A stretch of 64,000 bases of DNA from Leisingera caerulea DSM 24564 (GCF_000473325.1 NZ_KI421513.1:797217-861216), one strand, 5' to 3'; shown: positions 53,598 to 62,983, numbered from the stretch's first letter. Notes: generated from the sequence alone by a model not told the origin. Numbers and translations: made by a program.

Positions 53598-54641
53598 CTA
53601 GCCGGCGGCCACCGCATCCAGCCTGTCTTCCTCGACAGCGTGGCAGGCAACAAGGCTGCCATCGGGCTGGTGAATGGCTTTCGGCTTTTCACTCTTGCAT
53701 CGTGCGTCCGCAAAGGCGCAGCGGCTTTGGAACGGGCAGCCTGTCGGCAGGTTGATCGGCGTCGGTATCTCGCCCTTGAGGCGGATATGGTTCGGCCGGT
53801 CGTCCTTCAGCTGCGGCACCGCGGACAGCAAGGCCCGAGTATAGGGGTGTTTTGGGTTGGAGAACAATGTCGCGGTGTCCGCAACTTCGCATACCGACCC
53901 GAGGTAAAGAACCGCAACACGGGTGCCGAAGTGCTCCACAACACTCAGGTCGTGCGTGATGAACAGATAGGTGAGGCCGCGGCTCTCCTTGGCTTCCAGC
54001 ATCAGGTTCAGCACCTGCGCCTGAATCGACACGTCCAGCGCGCTGATCGGCTCATCGGCGATGATGAATTCCGGGTCCACCGTCAGGGCGCGGGCAATGG
54101 CGATCCGCTGGCGCTGGCCGCCGGAAAACTCATGCGGATAGCGCTTGGCCCAGCTGGGATCGACGCCCACCGACAGCATCACCTCTGTCACCTTGTCCCG
54201 CACTTCCGCCGCCGAGGCGTTGGGATAGTGGTGGCGCACCGGTTCCTCCAGCGCCTGGCGGATGGTCATGCGCGGGTTGAGCGAGGCATAGGGGTTCTGG
54301 AAGATCATCTGGATCTTCTTGCGCAGCGGCTGCATCGCGCCGCGTGACAGGTTGTCGATGCGCTGGCCGTCATAGTGGATCTCGCCCGCAGACGGGCTCA
54401 GCAGCCCTGCCACCAGCCGCGCCACGGTAGACTTGCCGCAGCCCGACTCGCCCACCACACAAAGCGCCTCGCCCTTGCGGGCCTCCAGCGAGATGTTGTT
54501 CACCGCATGGACCGAGCGGGTCTCCCGCACGAACTTGCCCTGTTTGAACTTCAGCGTCTCCAGGAATCCGCGGTCGAGATCGAACCGCTTTTCCAGGTTC
54601 CTGATCTCCAGCAGCGGGCGGTCAGTGTTTACGTCCTTCAT
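53598..54641 (-). CDS. Peptide-type ABC transporter ATPase (OppF/DppF-like)
   Basis: The 347-residue ATPase has Walker A GESGCGKST near residue 63, signature FSGGQRQRIAIARAL, Walker B FIIADEP, and the C-terminal oligopeptide/dipeptide zinc-like Cys motif (GCPFQSRC.....C) found in OppD/F. It powers import with its partner at 54638. The two overlap by four bases. It is the last ABC gene before the LysR gene. Confidence 0.95.
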   Translation of the reverse strand: MKDVNTDRPLLEIRNLEKRFDLDRGFLETLKFKQGKFVRETRSVHAVNNISLEARKGEALCVVGESGCGKSTVARLVAGLLSPSAGEIHYDGQRIDNLSRGAMQPLRKKIQMIFQNPYASLNPRMTIRQALEEPVRHHYPNASAAEVRDKVTEVMLSVGVDPSWAKRYPHEFSGGQRQRIAIARALTVDPEFIIADEPISALDVSIQAQVLNLMLEAKESRGLTYLFITHDLSVVEHFGTRVAVLYLGSVCEVADTATLFSNPKHPYTRALLSAVPQLKDDRPNHIRLKGEIPTPINLPTGCPFQSRCAFADARCKSEKPKAIHQPDGSLVACHAVEEDRLDAVAAG

Positions 54642-55633
54642 GCCCGTGCCTCCTGACGGTCTTCATCGCTGTGCAGGCGCTGCACCTCATGGCAAGCCAC
54701 TTCGACCTCGCCGTAATGCACGGTTTCCGGCACCCGGCTGCGGCACAGGTCGGTGGCGTATTTGCAGCGCGGGTTGAAGGCGCAGCCCTGGGGAATGCTG
54801 GCCAGGCCCGGCATGTTGCCCGGGATCTGCTTCAGCCGCTGCCCCGGCACCGTCTGCTGCGGCAGCGCGTTGATCAGGCCCTGGGTATAGGGATGCTGCG
54901 GGTCGTTGATGATCTCCCGGGTCCGCCCGGCTTCGATGATCCGGCCCGCGTACATCACCAGCGTGCGCTCGGTCATCTGGCTGACCACGCCCAGGTCATG
55001 GGTGATCAGGATCAGCCCCACCTGGTTGGACTGGCACAGCTCCAGCATCAGCTCCATGATGTCGGCCTGAATGGTCACATCCAGCGCAGTGGTCGGCTCA
55101 TCCGCGATGATCAGCTGCGGATCCAATAGCAGCGCAATCGCGATGATGATCCGCTGGCGCATGCCGCCCGACAGCTCGTGCGGGTACTGCTCCAGCCGTT
55201 CCTCGGGCGAGGGGATATACACCTCGCGCAGCTTGACGATGGCAATCTGGCGCGCTTCTTCGCGGCTGAGTCGGCGGTGCGCCATCAGGGTTTCGATCAT
55301 CTGCTGGCCAATGGTCAGCACCGGGTTCAGCGTCACCATCGGATCCTGGAAGATCATCGCCATCCGGTTGCCGCGTAGGTTGCGCAGGCGCTTGTCGCTC
55401 ATCTGAACGACATCCTCGCCGTCGAACAGGATCTGGCCGCTGTCGATATAGCCCGGGCGGCTCAGCAGATTCATCAGCGAAAAGCCGGTGATGGACTTGC
55501 CGGCGCCGCTTTCGCCGACGATGCCCAGACGCTCGCCCTTGGCCAGGTCAAAGGAAATGCCGTTGAGGGCGGTAACCGTCTGGTCGCGCATGGCGAATTT
55601 GACGGTGAGGTCGCGAACGGAAAGAAGGCTCAT
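54638..55633 (-). CDS. Peptide-type ABC transporter ATPase (OppD/DppD-like)
   Basis: The 331-residue ATPase has Walker A GESGAGKS near residue 39, signature LSGGMRQRIIIAIAL, Walker B LIIADEP and the C-terminal GCAFNPRCKYATDLC cysteine motif. It forms the ATPase pair with the OppF-like subunit. It overlaps the OppF-like start and begins four bases after the permease gene. Confidence 0.95.
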   Translation of the reverse strand: MSLLSVRDLTVKFAMRDQTVTALNGISFDLAKGERLGIVGESGAGKSITGFSLMNLLSRPGYIDSGQILFDGEDVVQMSDKRLRNLRGNRMAMIFQDPMVTLNPVLTIGQQMIETLMAHRRLSREEARQIAIVKLREVYIPSPEERLEQYPHELSGGMRQRIIIAIALLLDPQLIIADEPTTALDVTIQADIMELMLELCQSNQVGLILITHDLGVVSQMTERTLVMYAGRIIEAGRTREIINDPQHPYTQGLINALPQQTVPGQRLKQIPGNMPGLASIPQGCAFNPRCKYATDLCRSRVPETVHYGEVEVACHEVQRLHSDEDRQEARA

Positions 55634-55637
55634 CGCG

Positions 55638-56588
55638 TTACCCCTTGTAGAGTTTCGGGTTCAGGACGTCGCGCATCCAGTCGCCCAGCAGGTTGATGAC
55701 AAGGACCAGCACCACCAGCACCACGCCGGGAATGGCGGTGATCCACCAGCTGCCGGAGAAGATGTAGTCGAAGCCGGAGGAGATCAGCGAGCCAAGCGAC
55801 GGCTGGCTCGGCGGCATGCCCAGGCCCAGGAAGCTGAGCGAGGCCTCGGAGATGATCGCATTGGCGACCTGCACGGTGGAGATCACGAAGATCGGCGACA
55901 GCGAGTTCGGCAGGATGTGCCGCACCATGATCCGCATCGGGCCAAAGCCCAGCACCCGGGCGCTGTCGACGTATTCCTTCTTCTTCTCGGCCAGCACGGT
56001 GGCGCGCACGGTGCGGGCGTACTGCGGCCACTCCGCCACCCCGATCACCGCGATCAGAAAGACGACGGCATAGCGGTTGAAGGTGTCAGAGCCGAACATC
56101 GCCTGCGTCACAGCCAGAAAGATGATCGCCACCATCAGGGTGGAGAACGACAATTGGATATCGGCAAGCCGCATCAGCAGGCTGTCCAGGCGGCCGCCGA
56201 CATAACCGGCCAGCAACCCGATGGAGATGCCAAGAAAGGCCTGCAGTGCCACCGCACAGATACCGATCAGCAGCGACAGGCGGGTGCCGTACAGGATCGT
56301 CGACCACAGGTCGCGGCCCTGGTCGTCGGTGCCCAGCATGAATTCCGGCAGGGCGCCGTCGATCCAGACCGGCGGGTATTCGGAGTTCATAATGTCAATG
56401 GATCCCGGATCGTAGGGATCATAGGGCGCGATCAGCGGCGCCAGAAAGGCCGCCACGGCAATCATCAGGAAGACAACCATGCTGATCACCGCCACCGGAT
56501 TACGGCGGAAGCTGTAGCCCATGTTGGAATTCCAGACCTTGGACCAGCGCGACGGTTCAGATTTCGGGTTCAGCGTTTCGGTGCTCAT
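55638..56588 (-). CDS. Peptide-type ABC transporter permease (OppC/DppC-like)
   Basis: The 316-residue permease has an N-terminal cytoplasmic segment, six membrane helices and the BPD_transp_1 EAA loop YVDSARVLGFGPMRIMVRHILPN near residue 210. GTDDQGRDLWSTILYGTRLSLLIG near residue 90 is the OppC family mark. It overlaps the OppB-like gene by four bases. Confidence 0.95.
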   Translation of the reverse strand: MSTETLNPKSEPSRWSKVWNSNMGYSFRRNPVAVISMVVFLMIAVAAFLAPLIAPYDPYDPGSIDIMNSEYPPVWIDGALPEFMLGTDDQGRDLWSTILYGTRLSLLIGICAVALQAFLGISIGLLAGYVGGRLDSLLMRLADIQLSFSTLMVAIIFLAVTQAMFGSDTFNRYAVVFLIAVIGVAEWPQYARTVRATVLAEKKKEYVDSARVLGFGPMRIMVRHILPNSLSPIFVISTVQVANAIISEASLSFLGLGMPPSQPSLGSLISSGFDYIFSGSWWITAIPGVVLVVLVLVINLLGDWMRDVLNPKLYKG

Positions 56589-57565
56589 GCGCCCATCCTC
56601 GCAATGTTCACGGTCGGGTTCACCAGGCCATAGATCAGGTCGACGATGGTGTTGGTGACCACAAAGATGAAGCCGACAACAATCAGGTAGGCCACGATCA
56701 GCGGTGTATCGACACGGTTCACCGCCTCAAGGAACATGAAGCCCATGCCCGGCCACTGGAACACCGTCTCGGTCAGGATGGTATAGGCCACCATGGTGCC
56801 GATCTGCACGCCGCCCACGGTGATCACCGGCAAAAGCGTGTTCTTCAGCGCGTGGACAAAGTAGATGCGCCACGGGTTGATACCCTTGGCTTTGGCGTAT
56901 TTCACGTATTCCGACTGCAGCACTTCCATCATCTCAGCCCGGATCAGTCGGACAAACAGCGGCAGCATGATCGACGCCAGCGCAAAGGAGGGCAGAATGA
57001 TGTGCATCCAGCCGTCGGCGGTGGCAAAGTTGGTCTCCCAATAGCCCCAGACATGCACGGTGTCGCCGCGCCCGTAAGAGGGGAACCAGCCGTATTCCAC
57101 CGAGAACACAAAGATCATCAGAATGGCGGTCAGGAACACCGGGATCGAGATTCCGACAATCGACAGGCCCATGATGATGCGGCTGATGATGCTGTCGGGC
57201 TTGATCGCGGTATAAACGCCCAGCGGCACTGATAAGCCGACGATGATCAGGGTGGCCCCGAACACCAGCTCCAGCGTCGCGGGCAGCTTCTTCAGGATCA
57301 CGTCCAGCGCCGGCTCCTTGAAGAAATAGGAGGTGCCCAGATCGCCCTGCAGCGCATTGCCGGCAAAGCGCAGGTATTGAGTCACGAAGCTGTCGTTCAG
57401 CCCCAGCTCATCGCGCAGCTGCTGGCGCACTTCTTCGGACACCGACTGGCCGACCAGCTCGCGCAGCGGGTCGCCCAGGTTGCCCTGGATGGCAAAAGCA
57501 ATCAGCGAGATGACGAACATCACCGCAATCGCCTGAATCACTCGCTTGGCGAGATAGGCAAACAT
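56585..57565 (-). CDS. Peptide-type ABC transporter permease (OppB/DppB-like)
   Basis: The 326-residue permease starts MFAYLAKRVIQAIAVMFVISLIAFAI and has the EAA loop YVKYAKAKGINPWRIYFVHALKN near residue 220. It pairs with the OppC-like protein to form the channel. The ATG at 57565 with AGGAAG upstream is preferred to an in-frame extension to 57634, which adds a non-membrane N terminus. It lies 146 bp after the binding-protein gene. Confidence 0.95.
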   Translation of the reverse strand: MFAYLAKRVIQAIAVMFVISLIAFAIQGNLGDPLRELVGQSVSEEVRQQLRDELGLNDSFVTQYLRFAGNALQGDLGTSYFFKEPALDVILKKLPATLELVFGATLIIVGLSVPLGVYTAIKPDSIISRIIMGLSIVGISIPVFLTAILMIFVFSVEYGWFPSYGRGDTVHVWGYWETNFATADGWMHIILPSFALASIMLPLFVRLIRAEMMEVLQSEYVKYAKAKGINPWRIYFVHALKNTLLPVITVGGVQIGTMVAYTILTETVFQWPGMGFMFLEAVNRVDTPLIVAYLIVVGFIFVVTNTIVDLIYGLVNPTVNIARMGA

Positions 57566-57711
57566 CTTCCTGACCTTTGTAGAGTTCGATGACAGCGCAG
57601 GCGGCAATGCCCAACGGATCGGCGGCGCCTGCAACCGCGGCCTTGGCAGCCGCTTGTTATAGGGGTGGCCCGGGCCGGCCGGGGGAGACCGGCCCGAGTC
57701 TTTTCAGTGGC

Positions 57712-59274
57712 TTAGCTGCCGGTTTCGACAACCAGGTCACCGAAATAGGGGAAGTTCAGCGCGTTCACGATTTCTGCCGCGTTCATGCCGGACTTTGCGC
57801 CCCAAGCAAGGTTCTGCCAGTGCAGCGGGATAAACGCCGCTTCGTCGTACAGGATGCCTTCCAGCTTCTGCAGCAGTTCCGCACGCTTGTCCGGATCGGT
57901 TTCCGCGTTGGCCTGGTTCATCAGCTTGTCGGCTTCTTCGTTGCAGTAGTTGCCGGAGTTGTACTGGCCATTGCCGGTTGCTTCATCCGGGCAGGCGGAC
58001 AGGAACTGATGGAAGTTGGCAGAGTCTTCGGTATCCGCGTGCCAGCCGATCATCATCATGTCTGCTGCGCGCTCGTCGAACGCCGGCCAGTACTGCGCCT
58101 TGGGCATGGTCTGCAGGTCAACCTTGATGTTGATCTGTGCCAGCATCGAAGCCACCGCCTGAGCGATCTTGTCGTCGTTCACATAGCGGTTGTTCGGCGC
58201 CATCATGGTGATCGAGAAACCATCGGCATAGCCTGCCTCAGCCATCAGCGCCTTGGCTTTCTCCAGGTCGAAACGCGGTGCCAGCGCCTCGTCATAACCC
58301 AGGTAACCCGCCGGGCTGGCCTGTGCGCCCACGGTGCCGAAGCCGCGCATGATGCGGTCAACGATGCCTGCGTTGTTCACGGCGTAGTCGATCGCCTTGC
58401 GGACGCGGGCATCCTTGAAGGCTTCGACGCGGTTCTGGTTCATCTGGAAGGTGATGATGCGGGTGCCGGGCATGGTGATCAGGTCAACGCCCTCAGCCTC
58501 TTCCACGCGCTTCAGATCGGTCGGCGGAACCGGCGCGATGAAGTCCACGTCGCCGGACAGCAGCGCTGCCACGCGGGTCGGGTCTTCCTTGATCGGGGTC
58601 AGCACGATCTTGTCGACGTTGCCGCCGGTTTCGGTGTCCCAGTAATCGGCATAGCGGTCGAACACGACGCGCACGCCCTGCTCGCGCTCAGAGACGATGA
58701 AGGGGCCGGTGCCGGAAACGTTGCGGGACGCAAAGCTGTCGCCGTGCTTGACCACTTCGGCCTTGTCCTTGCCGTCAGCAGTAGTGCCGGAATAAAAGGC
58801 GCTGTCCATCGGGAAGATGTAAGTCGCGGTGTGCAGGACCAGCGGATAGGGCTCCGAGGTCTTGAGGTCGAAGGTCATGTCGTCAACGACTTCGACATCG
58901 GTGAACGGGGCGAAGATGCCCTTGAAATCGTCGCTCTGCTTCAGGCGGTCAAAGGTCCAGTCGACGTCCTTGGCAGTCAGCGGGTTGCCGCTGTGGAAGG
59001 TGACGCCGCTGCGCAGCTTGAAGCGCATGGTTGTGCCGTCGATCTGCTCCCAGCTTTCGGCCAGGCGCGGTTCGAACTGCAGGTCCTGGGTCCAGCGCAC
59101 CAGCGGGTCAAAGACCATGTGCGACAGCTGCAGCGTGCCGCCGGACAGCTGCTCGTGCGGATCGAGCGAGACCGGGTCAGCGTCATAGGCAACGCGCACG
59201 GTGGTTTCGGCATAGGCAACCGGTGCCATTGCCACCACCGCAGCAGCCGCCAGGCTTCTGACAAATTTCGTCAT
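57712..59274 (-). CDS. ABC transporter solute-binding protein, family 5 (OppA/DppA-like)
   Basis: The 520-residue protein has a Sec signal peptide (MTKFVRSLAAAAVVAMAPVAYAE). The SBP_bac_5 order follows: VSLDPHEQLSGGTLQLSHMVFDPLVRWTQDLQFEPRLAESWEQIDGTTMRFKLRSGVTFHSGNPLTAKDV near the N terminus and GTGPFIVSE near residue 200. It captures the substrate for the four following genes. The ATG at 59274 has GGGGAG upstream. The 146-bp gap before the permease gene may hold a hairpin that lowers downstream expression, common when binding protein is needed in excess. The substrate, peptides or another polar compound, is unknown. Confidence 0.95.
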   Translation of the reverse strand: MTKFVRSLAAAAVVAMAPVAYAETTVRVAYDADPVSLDPHEQLSGGTLQLSHMVFDPLVRWTQDLQFEPRLAESWEQIDGTTMRFKLRSGVTFHSGNPLTAKDVDWTFDRLKQSDDFKGIFAPFTDVEVVDDMTFDLKTSEPYPLVLHTATYIFPMDSAFYSGTTADGKDKAEVVKHGDSFASRNVSGTGPFIVSEREQGVRVVFDRYADYWDTETGGNVDKIVLTPIKEDPTRVAALLSGDVDFIAPVPPTDLKRVEEAEGVDLITMPGTRIITFQMNQNRVEAFKDARVRKAIDYAVNNAGIVDRIMRGFGTVGAQASPAGYLGYDEALAPRFDLEKAKALMAEAGYADGFSITMMAPNNRYVNDDKIAQAVASMLAQINIKVDLQTMPKAQYWPAFDERAADMMMIGWHADTEDSANFHQFLSACPDEATGNGQYNSGNYCNEEADKLMNQANAETDPDKRAELLQKLEGILYDEAAFIPLHWQNLAWGAKSGMNAAEIVNALNFPYFGDLVVETGS

Positions 59275-59549
59275 TAGGCATACTCCCCTGTGATTATGCC
59301 GCAAACGCTAGCCTGCGGCGCGGGAACTGTGAAATGCCGATATCGCATAGGGTATGCAGGACTCACATCGGCGCTATGCGCACAGGGAATAGCGGCGCCT
59401 TTGCAAAGGGTTACATGTTACGCGCCAGCCGCCAAACAGCGCGTTTTCCTAAGCTTTCCTGCACTGGGGAACGCCTTTGGCACGGTCAAAGCCGCGGCGG
59501 GACAGGGAACGGCAGTGCATGTGAGGGTCTGCCGTTCCTTCTGTCAGCG
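59275..59549. other. Region between the SHMT paralogue and the ABC operon
   Basis: The 275-bp gap has a 10-bp perfect hairpin (GGAACGGCAG at 59506-59515 and CTGCCGTTCC at 59529-59538) just after the SHMT stop on the minus strand. It lacks a U tract, so it may be a weak terminator. The rest presumably carries the ABC operon promoter; I see no clear consensus. Confidence 0.5.
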
Positions 59550-60815
59550 TCAGCCGGGGCCTGCCGGGAACGCAGCGCAAAGCTCAGCCGCATGCGCCTT
59601 GCAGCGCGCGACCGCAGCGCCAGTTTCCCCGGCTGCCTCCGCGTCCACCAGGTCCGCGATCATGCCTCCCAGCGCTTCGAACTCCGCTTCCTTCATGCCG
59701 CGGGTGGTGGCGGCGCCGGCGCCCAGCCGCAGGCCAACCCATTCCGGCGGCCGCGGGCTGTCGTTTGGAATGGCATTCTTGTTGGCGGTGATGCCGGCCC
59801 GCTCCAGAACCGCCTCCGCCCGCTTGCCGGTAATCCCCTTGGGGCTGAGGTCCACCAGAACCAGATGGGTATCAGTCCCGCCGGAGACGATGCGCAGCCT
59901 GCGTTTCTGCAGGGCCGCAGCCAGAACCGCCGCGTTGGCCTTCACCTGCGCGGCATAGGTCTTGAACTCACCCGTCAGCGCCTCTCCCAGGCAGACCGCC
60001 TTAGCCGCCAGCACCTGGCTGTGGATTGAGCCCTGAACACCGGGGAACACCGCCGATTGCAGCTTTTGGAACCAGTCCTGGTTGTTGGTCAGGATCAGCC
60101 CGCCGCGCGGGCCGCGCAGGGTCTTGGTGGTGGTGCAAGTGACGATATCCGCATGGGGAAAGGGCGACGGATGCTCACCCGCGGCCACCAGCCCCGCGAT
60201 ATGCGCCATATCGACGTGCAGCCAGGCGCCGGCTTTTCTGGCGATTGCCCCCATGCGCTCGAAGTCGATTTCCCGCGGATAGGCCGAACCGCCCGCGATG
60301 ATCAGCCGCGGGCGGAGCGCTTCGGCCTGTTCCTCCAGCGCGTCATAATCAATAACCTCTCTCTCCGCATCGACACCATAGTGATGCGGCTCGAACCAGC
60401 GGCCCGACAGGTTCGCCCGCAGCCCGTGGCTCAGATGGCCGCCCGCCGCCAGGTCCAGCGACAGCACCTTGTCGCCCGGTTTCAGCAGCAGGAAGAACAC
60501 CGCCAGATTGGCCTGGCTGCCGGAATGCGGCTGCACATTGGCATAGCCGCAGCCGAACAGCTGTTTAGCCCGCTCGATGGCGGCCTCCTCCACCACATCG
60601 ACAAACCGGCCGCCCCCGTGAAAGCGGTTGCCGGGATAGCCTTCCAGCGTTTTGTTGGTCATCTCGTGGCCCAGCGCATCCAGCACCGCCCGGCTGACGA
60701 TGTTCTCCGACGCGATCAGCTCGATCTGGTCCTGCTGGCGCGCCTTTTCGCCAGCCAGCGCTTTGGCCACCAGCGGGTCGGCTGCGGTGACGGTTCGGGT
60801 GAAATGCTGCAGCAT
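59550..60815 (-). CDS. SHMT-family PLP enzyme with altered active site (glyA paralogue)
   Basis: The 421-residue protein follows SHMT order: IELIASENIVSRAV, EGYPGNRFHGG, NVQPHSGSQANLAVF, IIAGGSAYPREIDFERM, HVDMAHIAGLVAAGEHPSPFPHAD, TKTLRGPRGG and RIVSGGTDTHLVLVDLSPKGITGK. Three residues differ from ordinary GlyA. The Tyr pair after EGYPGKR (E. coli Tyr64-Tyr65) is Phe-His. The His before the PLP-Lys (E. coli His228) is Thr, giving TTTKTL. GGPLMHVIAAKAV is replaced by GSIHSQVLAAKAV. Glu57 is kept. It may act on an alpha-substituted or bulky serine analogue or as an aldolase. It is divergent from a LysR gene. Confidence 0.88.
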   Translation of the reverse strand: MLQHFTRTVTAADPLVAKALAGEKARQQDQIELIASENIVSRAVLDALGHEMTNKTLEGYPGNRFHGGGRFVDVVEEAAIERAKQLFGCGYANVQPHSGSQANLAVFFLLLKPGDKVLSLDLAAGGHLSHGLRANLSGRWFEPHHYGVDAEREVIDYDALEEQAEALRPRLIIAGGSAYPREIDFERMGAIARKAGAWLHVDMAHIAGLVAAGEHPSPFPHADIVTCTTTKTLRGPRGGLILTNNQDWFQKLQSAVFPGVQGSIHSQVLAAKAVCLGEALTGEFKTYAAQVKANAAVLAAALQKRRLRIVSGGTDTHLVLVDLSPKGITGKRAEAVLERAGITANKNAIPNDSPRPPEWVGLRLGAGAATTRGMKEAEFEALGGMIADLVDAEAAGETGAAVARCKAHAAELCAAFPAGPG

Positions 60816-60875
60816 CGGGGCTCCTCCGCATCTGCTGTTCAACTGGTTCCAGAATGCGGGGCCGGGCCTGTTCAC

Positions 60876-60892
60876 AGCAAATCAGTATTGCT
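60876..60892. promoter_or_regulatory. LysR-type dyad between the SHMT paralogue and its LysR gene
   Basis: AGCAA (60876-60880) and TTGCT (60888-60892) are perfect inverted arms with seven bases between, a 17-bp dyad of the length usual for LysR boxes. It lies midway in the 112-bp divergent gap. Confidence 0.55.
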
Positions 60893-60927
60893 ATTATTTT
60901 CGCGTAGAAAAACTAAGGCTCAACCGT

Positions 60928-61815
60928 ATGGCCATTGCCCCGCTCCGCCCCAAAGGCCCGCACCTGAATGCGCTGCGCGCGTTTGAGGCCGCTGCCCGCC
61001 TGGGCAGCTTCACCGCCGCCGCCGAAGAGCTGTCGGTGACGCCCGGCGCAGTCACCCAGCACATCAAGTCGCTGGAGGACTGGGCCGGGGCGCCGCTGTT
61101 CCGCCGCCACGCCCGCGGCGTGGCGCTGACACCGCTGGCAGAGGAGCTGTCGCCGGGTTTCACCCGGGCCTTCGATCAGCTTGGCCTGGCGGTGCAGGCG
61201 CTGCGGACCAAGGCGGCTCCGGGCAAGGTCAAGGTTGCCGCCCTGCCCTCGATCGCCCAGCTCTGGCTGCCGCCGCGGCTGGGCCGGCTGCGCAAGGCAG
61301 CGCCGGAAATCTCGGTCTCGGTGGTGGCGATGGAGGCCCCGCCGAACCTGGCGCGCGAGCCATTTGATCTGACCCTCTTCTACAAATCCGGCGCGCTGGA
61401 TGACGGGGAAACCGAAGTCAGCAAGGACCGGATCTTCCCGGTCTGCGCGCCGGAGATTGCTGCCCGGCTCACATCGCTTTCCGATCTGAACGATGAGACG
61501 CTTCTGCATGACGGCGCCTGGGCAGATGACTGGGACATGTGGCTGAACGCCCAGCCCGGCACCGGTTCAATCGGCCGGGCCGGCATCGTGCACTCCCTGT
61601 TTTCGGTCGCGCTCGAAGAAGCCCGCCACGGCGGCGGCGTGCTGATCGCCCACGAGGCGCTGGTGGCGCCGCTTCTTGCCAGCGGCGAGCTGGTGCGCCC
61701 GTTTCCCGCCGCCCTCGAACTGGAGGCAAGGATCGTTGCCCGGTTCACCCCTGCGTTCACCCGCTCCCCAGCGTACGAGCCGCTCCGCCAGACGCTGTTT
61801 CCCGGCCCCCTCTGA
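60928..61815 (+). CDS. LysR-family transcriptional regulator (GcvA-like)
   Basis: The 295-residue protein starts MAIAPLRPKGPHLNALRAFEAAARLGSFTAAAEELSVTPGAVTQHIKSLEDWAGAPLFRRHARGVALT, the GcvA-like LysR HTH. It has a PBP2 domain from about residue 93 (KVKVAALPSIAQLWLPPRL). It is divergent from the SHMT paralogue, with the AGCAA-N7-TTGCT dyad between, so that gene is its likely target. The ATG at 60928 has AACTAAGG upstream. The effector may be a serine- or glycine-related compound, by context. Confidence 0.92.
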   Translation: MAIAPLRPKGPHLNALRAFEAAARLGSFTAAAEELSVTPGAVTQHIKSLEDWAGAPLFRRHARGVALTPLAEELSPGFTRAFDQLGLAVQALRTKAAPGKVKVAALPSIAQLWLPPRLGRLRKAAPEISVSVVAMEAPPNLAREPFDLTLFYKSGALDDGETEVSKDRIFPVCAPEIAARLTSLSDLNDETLLHDGAWADDWDMWLNAQPGTGSIGRAGIVHSLFSVALEEARHGGGVLIAHEALVAPLLASGELVRPFPAALELEARIVARFTPAFTRSPAYEPLRQTLFPGPL

Positions 61816-61857
61816 CCGGTGGCGGTTCTCACCTGCGGCGCTCCGCCCGCCCGGCTC

Positions 61858-62859
61858 TTACAATGCCGCAATACGCGCCCAGGCCCGGTCGGTGAACTCT
61901 TCCTTCTGCGGTTCCAGCATGTTCTCCCCCAGAAACCAATAGAAGTACTTCTCGTACGGAAAATCCCCAAGCTGCTGCGGCGCGGTGCGGACACAGTGCT
62001 GCAGCTGTTCAGCCGTGCGGGCCGCCAATGCGGCGTGGTGATAATCAATCCGGGCGCAGGTCACGGCCGGTTTCTTGTGCATCAGCGCTTCGAACCCGAC
62101 GGCCGAATTCTGCGAAACGATCACGTCCGACGCTTCGATCAGGTCGTGAACATTTGCCTGTGTCACCGCCACGTTGGGCAGTTGCGCGCACAGCCGCAGC
62201 ACCTTGTCCTTGGTTTCATCCGCCTGCGCCGGGTGCAGTTTGACATAAACCAGCCCCTCCACCGCCAGCGACGTGTTTTCGATCATTTCCAGCGTGGTCA
62301 GATAATGGACAGGAGTCTTGAAGTTGTCGATCTCCTGCAGAAACACAGCCGCCGCGGCGGGCTCCGCCGGGATGGCGCCGCGCTCCGGTTGCGCAAGTTT
62401 GGAGACATTCGCGCGCTTCATATGCCCGCTCACGCCATTAAAGAAATACGCGGCCTTGGCCGCGTCCACCGCCGAGGGATCAAATTCGGCATCAACCAGC
62501 GAGGACGACCAGTAATACCCTTTGGGATCAAGATACCAGAACCCCCACAAATAGCTGGTGTGCGCGTGTAGGATATTGGGCCCCTGCGCCTTGCGCAGCC
62601 CGACGGCGATGTGTTTGTGCCCGGTGGCCAGGGCCAGCCGCGACGTGATGCTCTCAGCGGGGACCAGCAGCGGCTTGTGGCCATGCGCCGCCGCGCTGGC
62701 GGCGATCTTCTCGAAGAAGTCGATCTGCCCCGAGCGGATCTTGCCATACCAGTCTTTGGTGGCATGCACGACAAGCGGGGTTTTGCCGGTCAGCAATTGG
62801 CCCAACATGTTCAGCTTTCGAAAACTGCGCTTTTCTGCCGGTCCTGACGTCTTCACCAT
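61858..62859 (-). CDS. Capsule-polysaccharide-type glycosyltransferase (KpsC/KpsS-like)
   Basis: From the ATG at 62859 the protein has 333 residues. Conserved-looking segments are LQEIDNFKTPVHYLTTLEMIEN, LVYVKLHPAQADE with the HP motif, and IEASDVIVSQNSAVGFEALMHKKPAVTCARIDYHHA. These match the C-terminal nucleotide-sugar site of capsule Kdo/GT-B transferases ('hP....., SS..g.EAl..gkPv'). It lacks a signal peptide. A longer start at 62994 overlaps the MFS gene and has no ribosome-binding site; the true start is uncertain. It may build a capsule-like polymer with the sulfotransferase pair elsewhere. Confidence 0.6.
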   Translation of the reverse strand: MVKTSGPAEKRSFRKLNMLGQLLTGKTPLVVHATKDWYGKIRSGQIDFFEKIAASAAAHGHKPLLVPAESITSRLALATGHKHIAVGLRKAQGPNILHAHTSYLWGFWYLDPKGYYWSSSLVDAEFDPSAVDAAKAAYFFNGVSGHMKRANVSKLAQPERGAIPAEPAAAAVFLQEIDNFKTPVHYLTTLEMIENTSLAVEGLVYVKLHPAQADETKDKVLRLCAQLPNVAVTQANVHDLIEASDVIVSQNSAVGFEALMHKKPAVTCARIDYHHAALAARTAEQLQHCVRTAPQQLGDFPYEKYFYWFLGENMLEPQKEEFTDRAWARIAAL

Positions 62860-62983
62860 ACCTGTTCCGATCGGTCTGCCCCAGTGCGTTTCCAGAAACC
62901 ACAGCGAGGCGCCTGCGGCAAGCGCCGGGCGCGCCGGCAAGGCAAACCGCTTAGCCGCGGAAGCATTCACCTCCGGCCCGTGC

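Noticed and set aside
57589..59277. Open frame (562 codons) antisense to the binding-protein gene
   Set aside because: Mirror of a well-supported solute-binding protein with signal peptide; no independent evidence.
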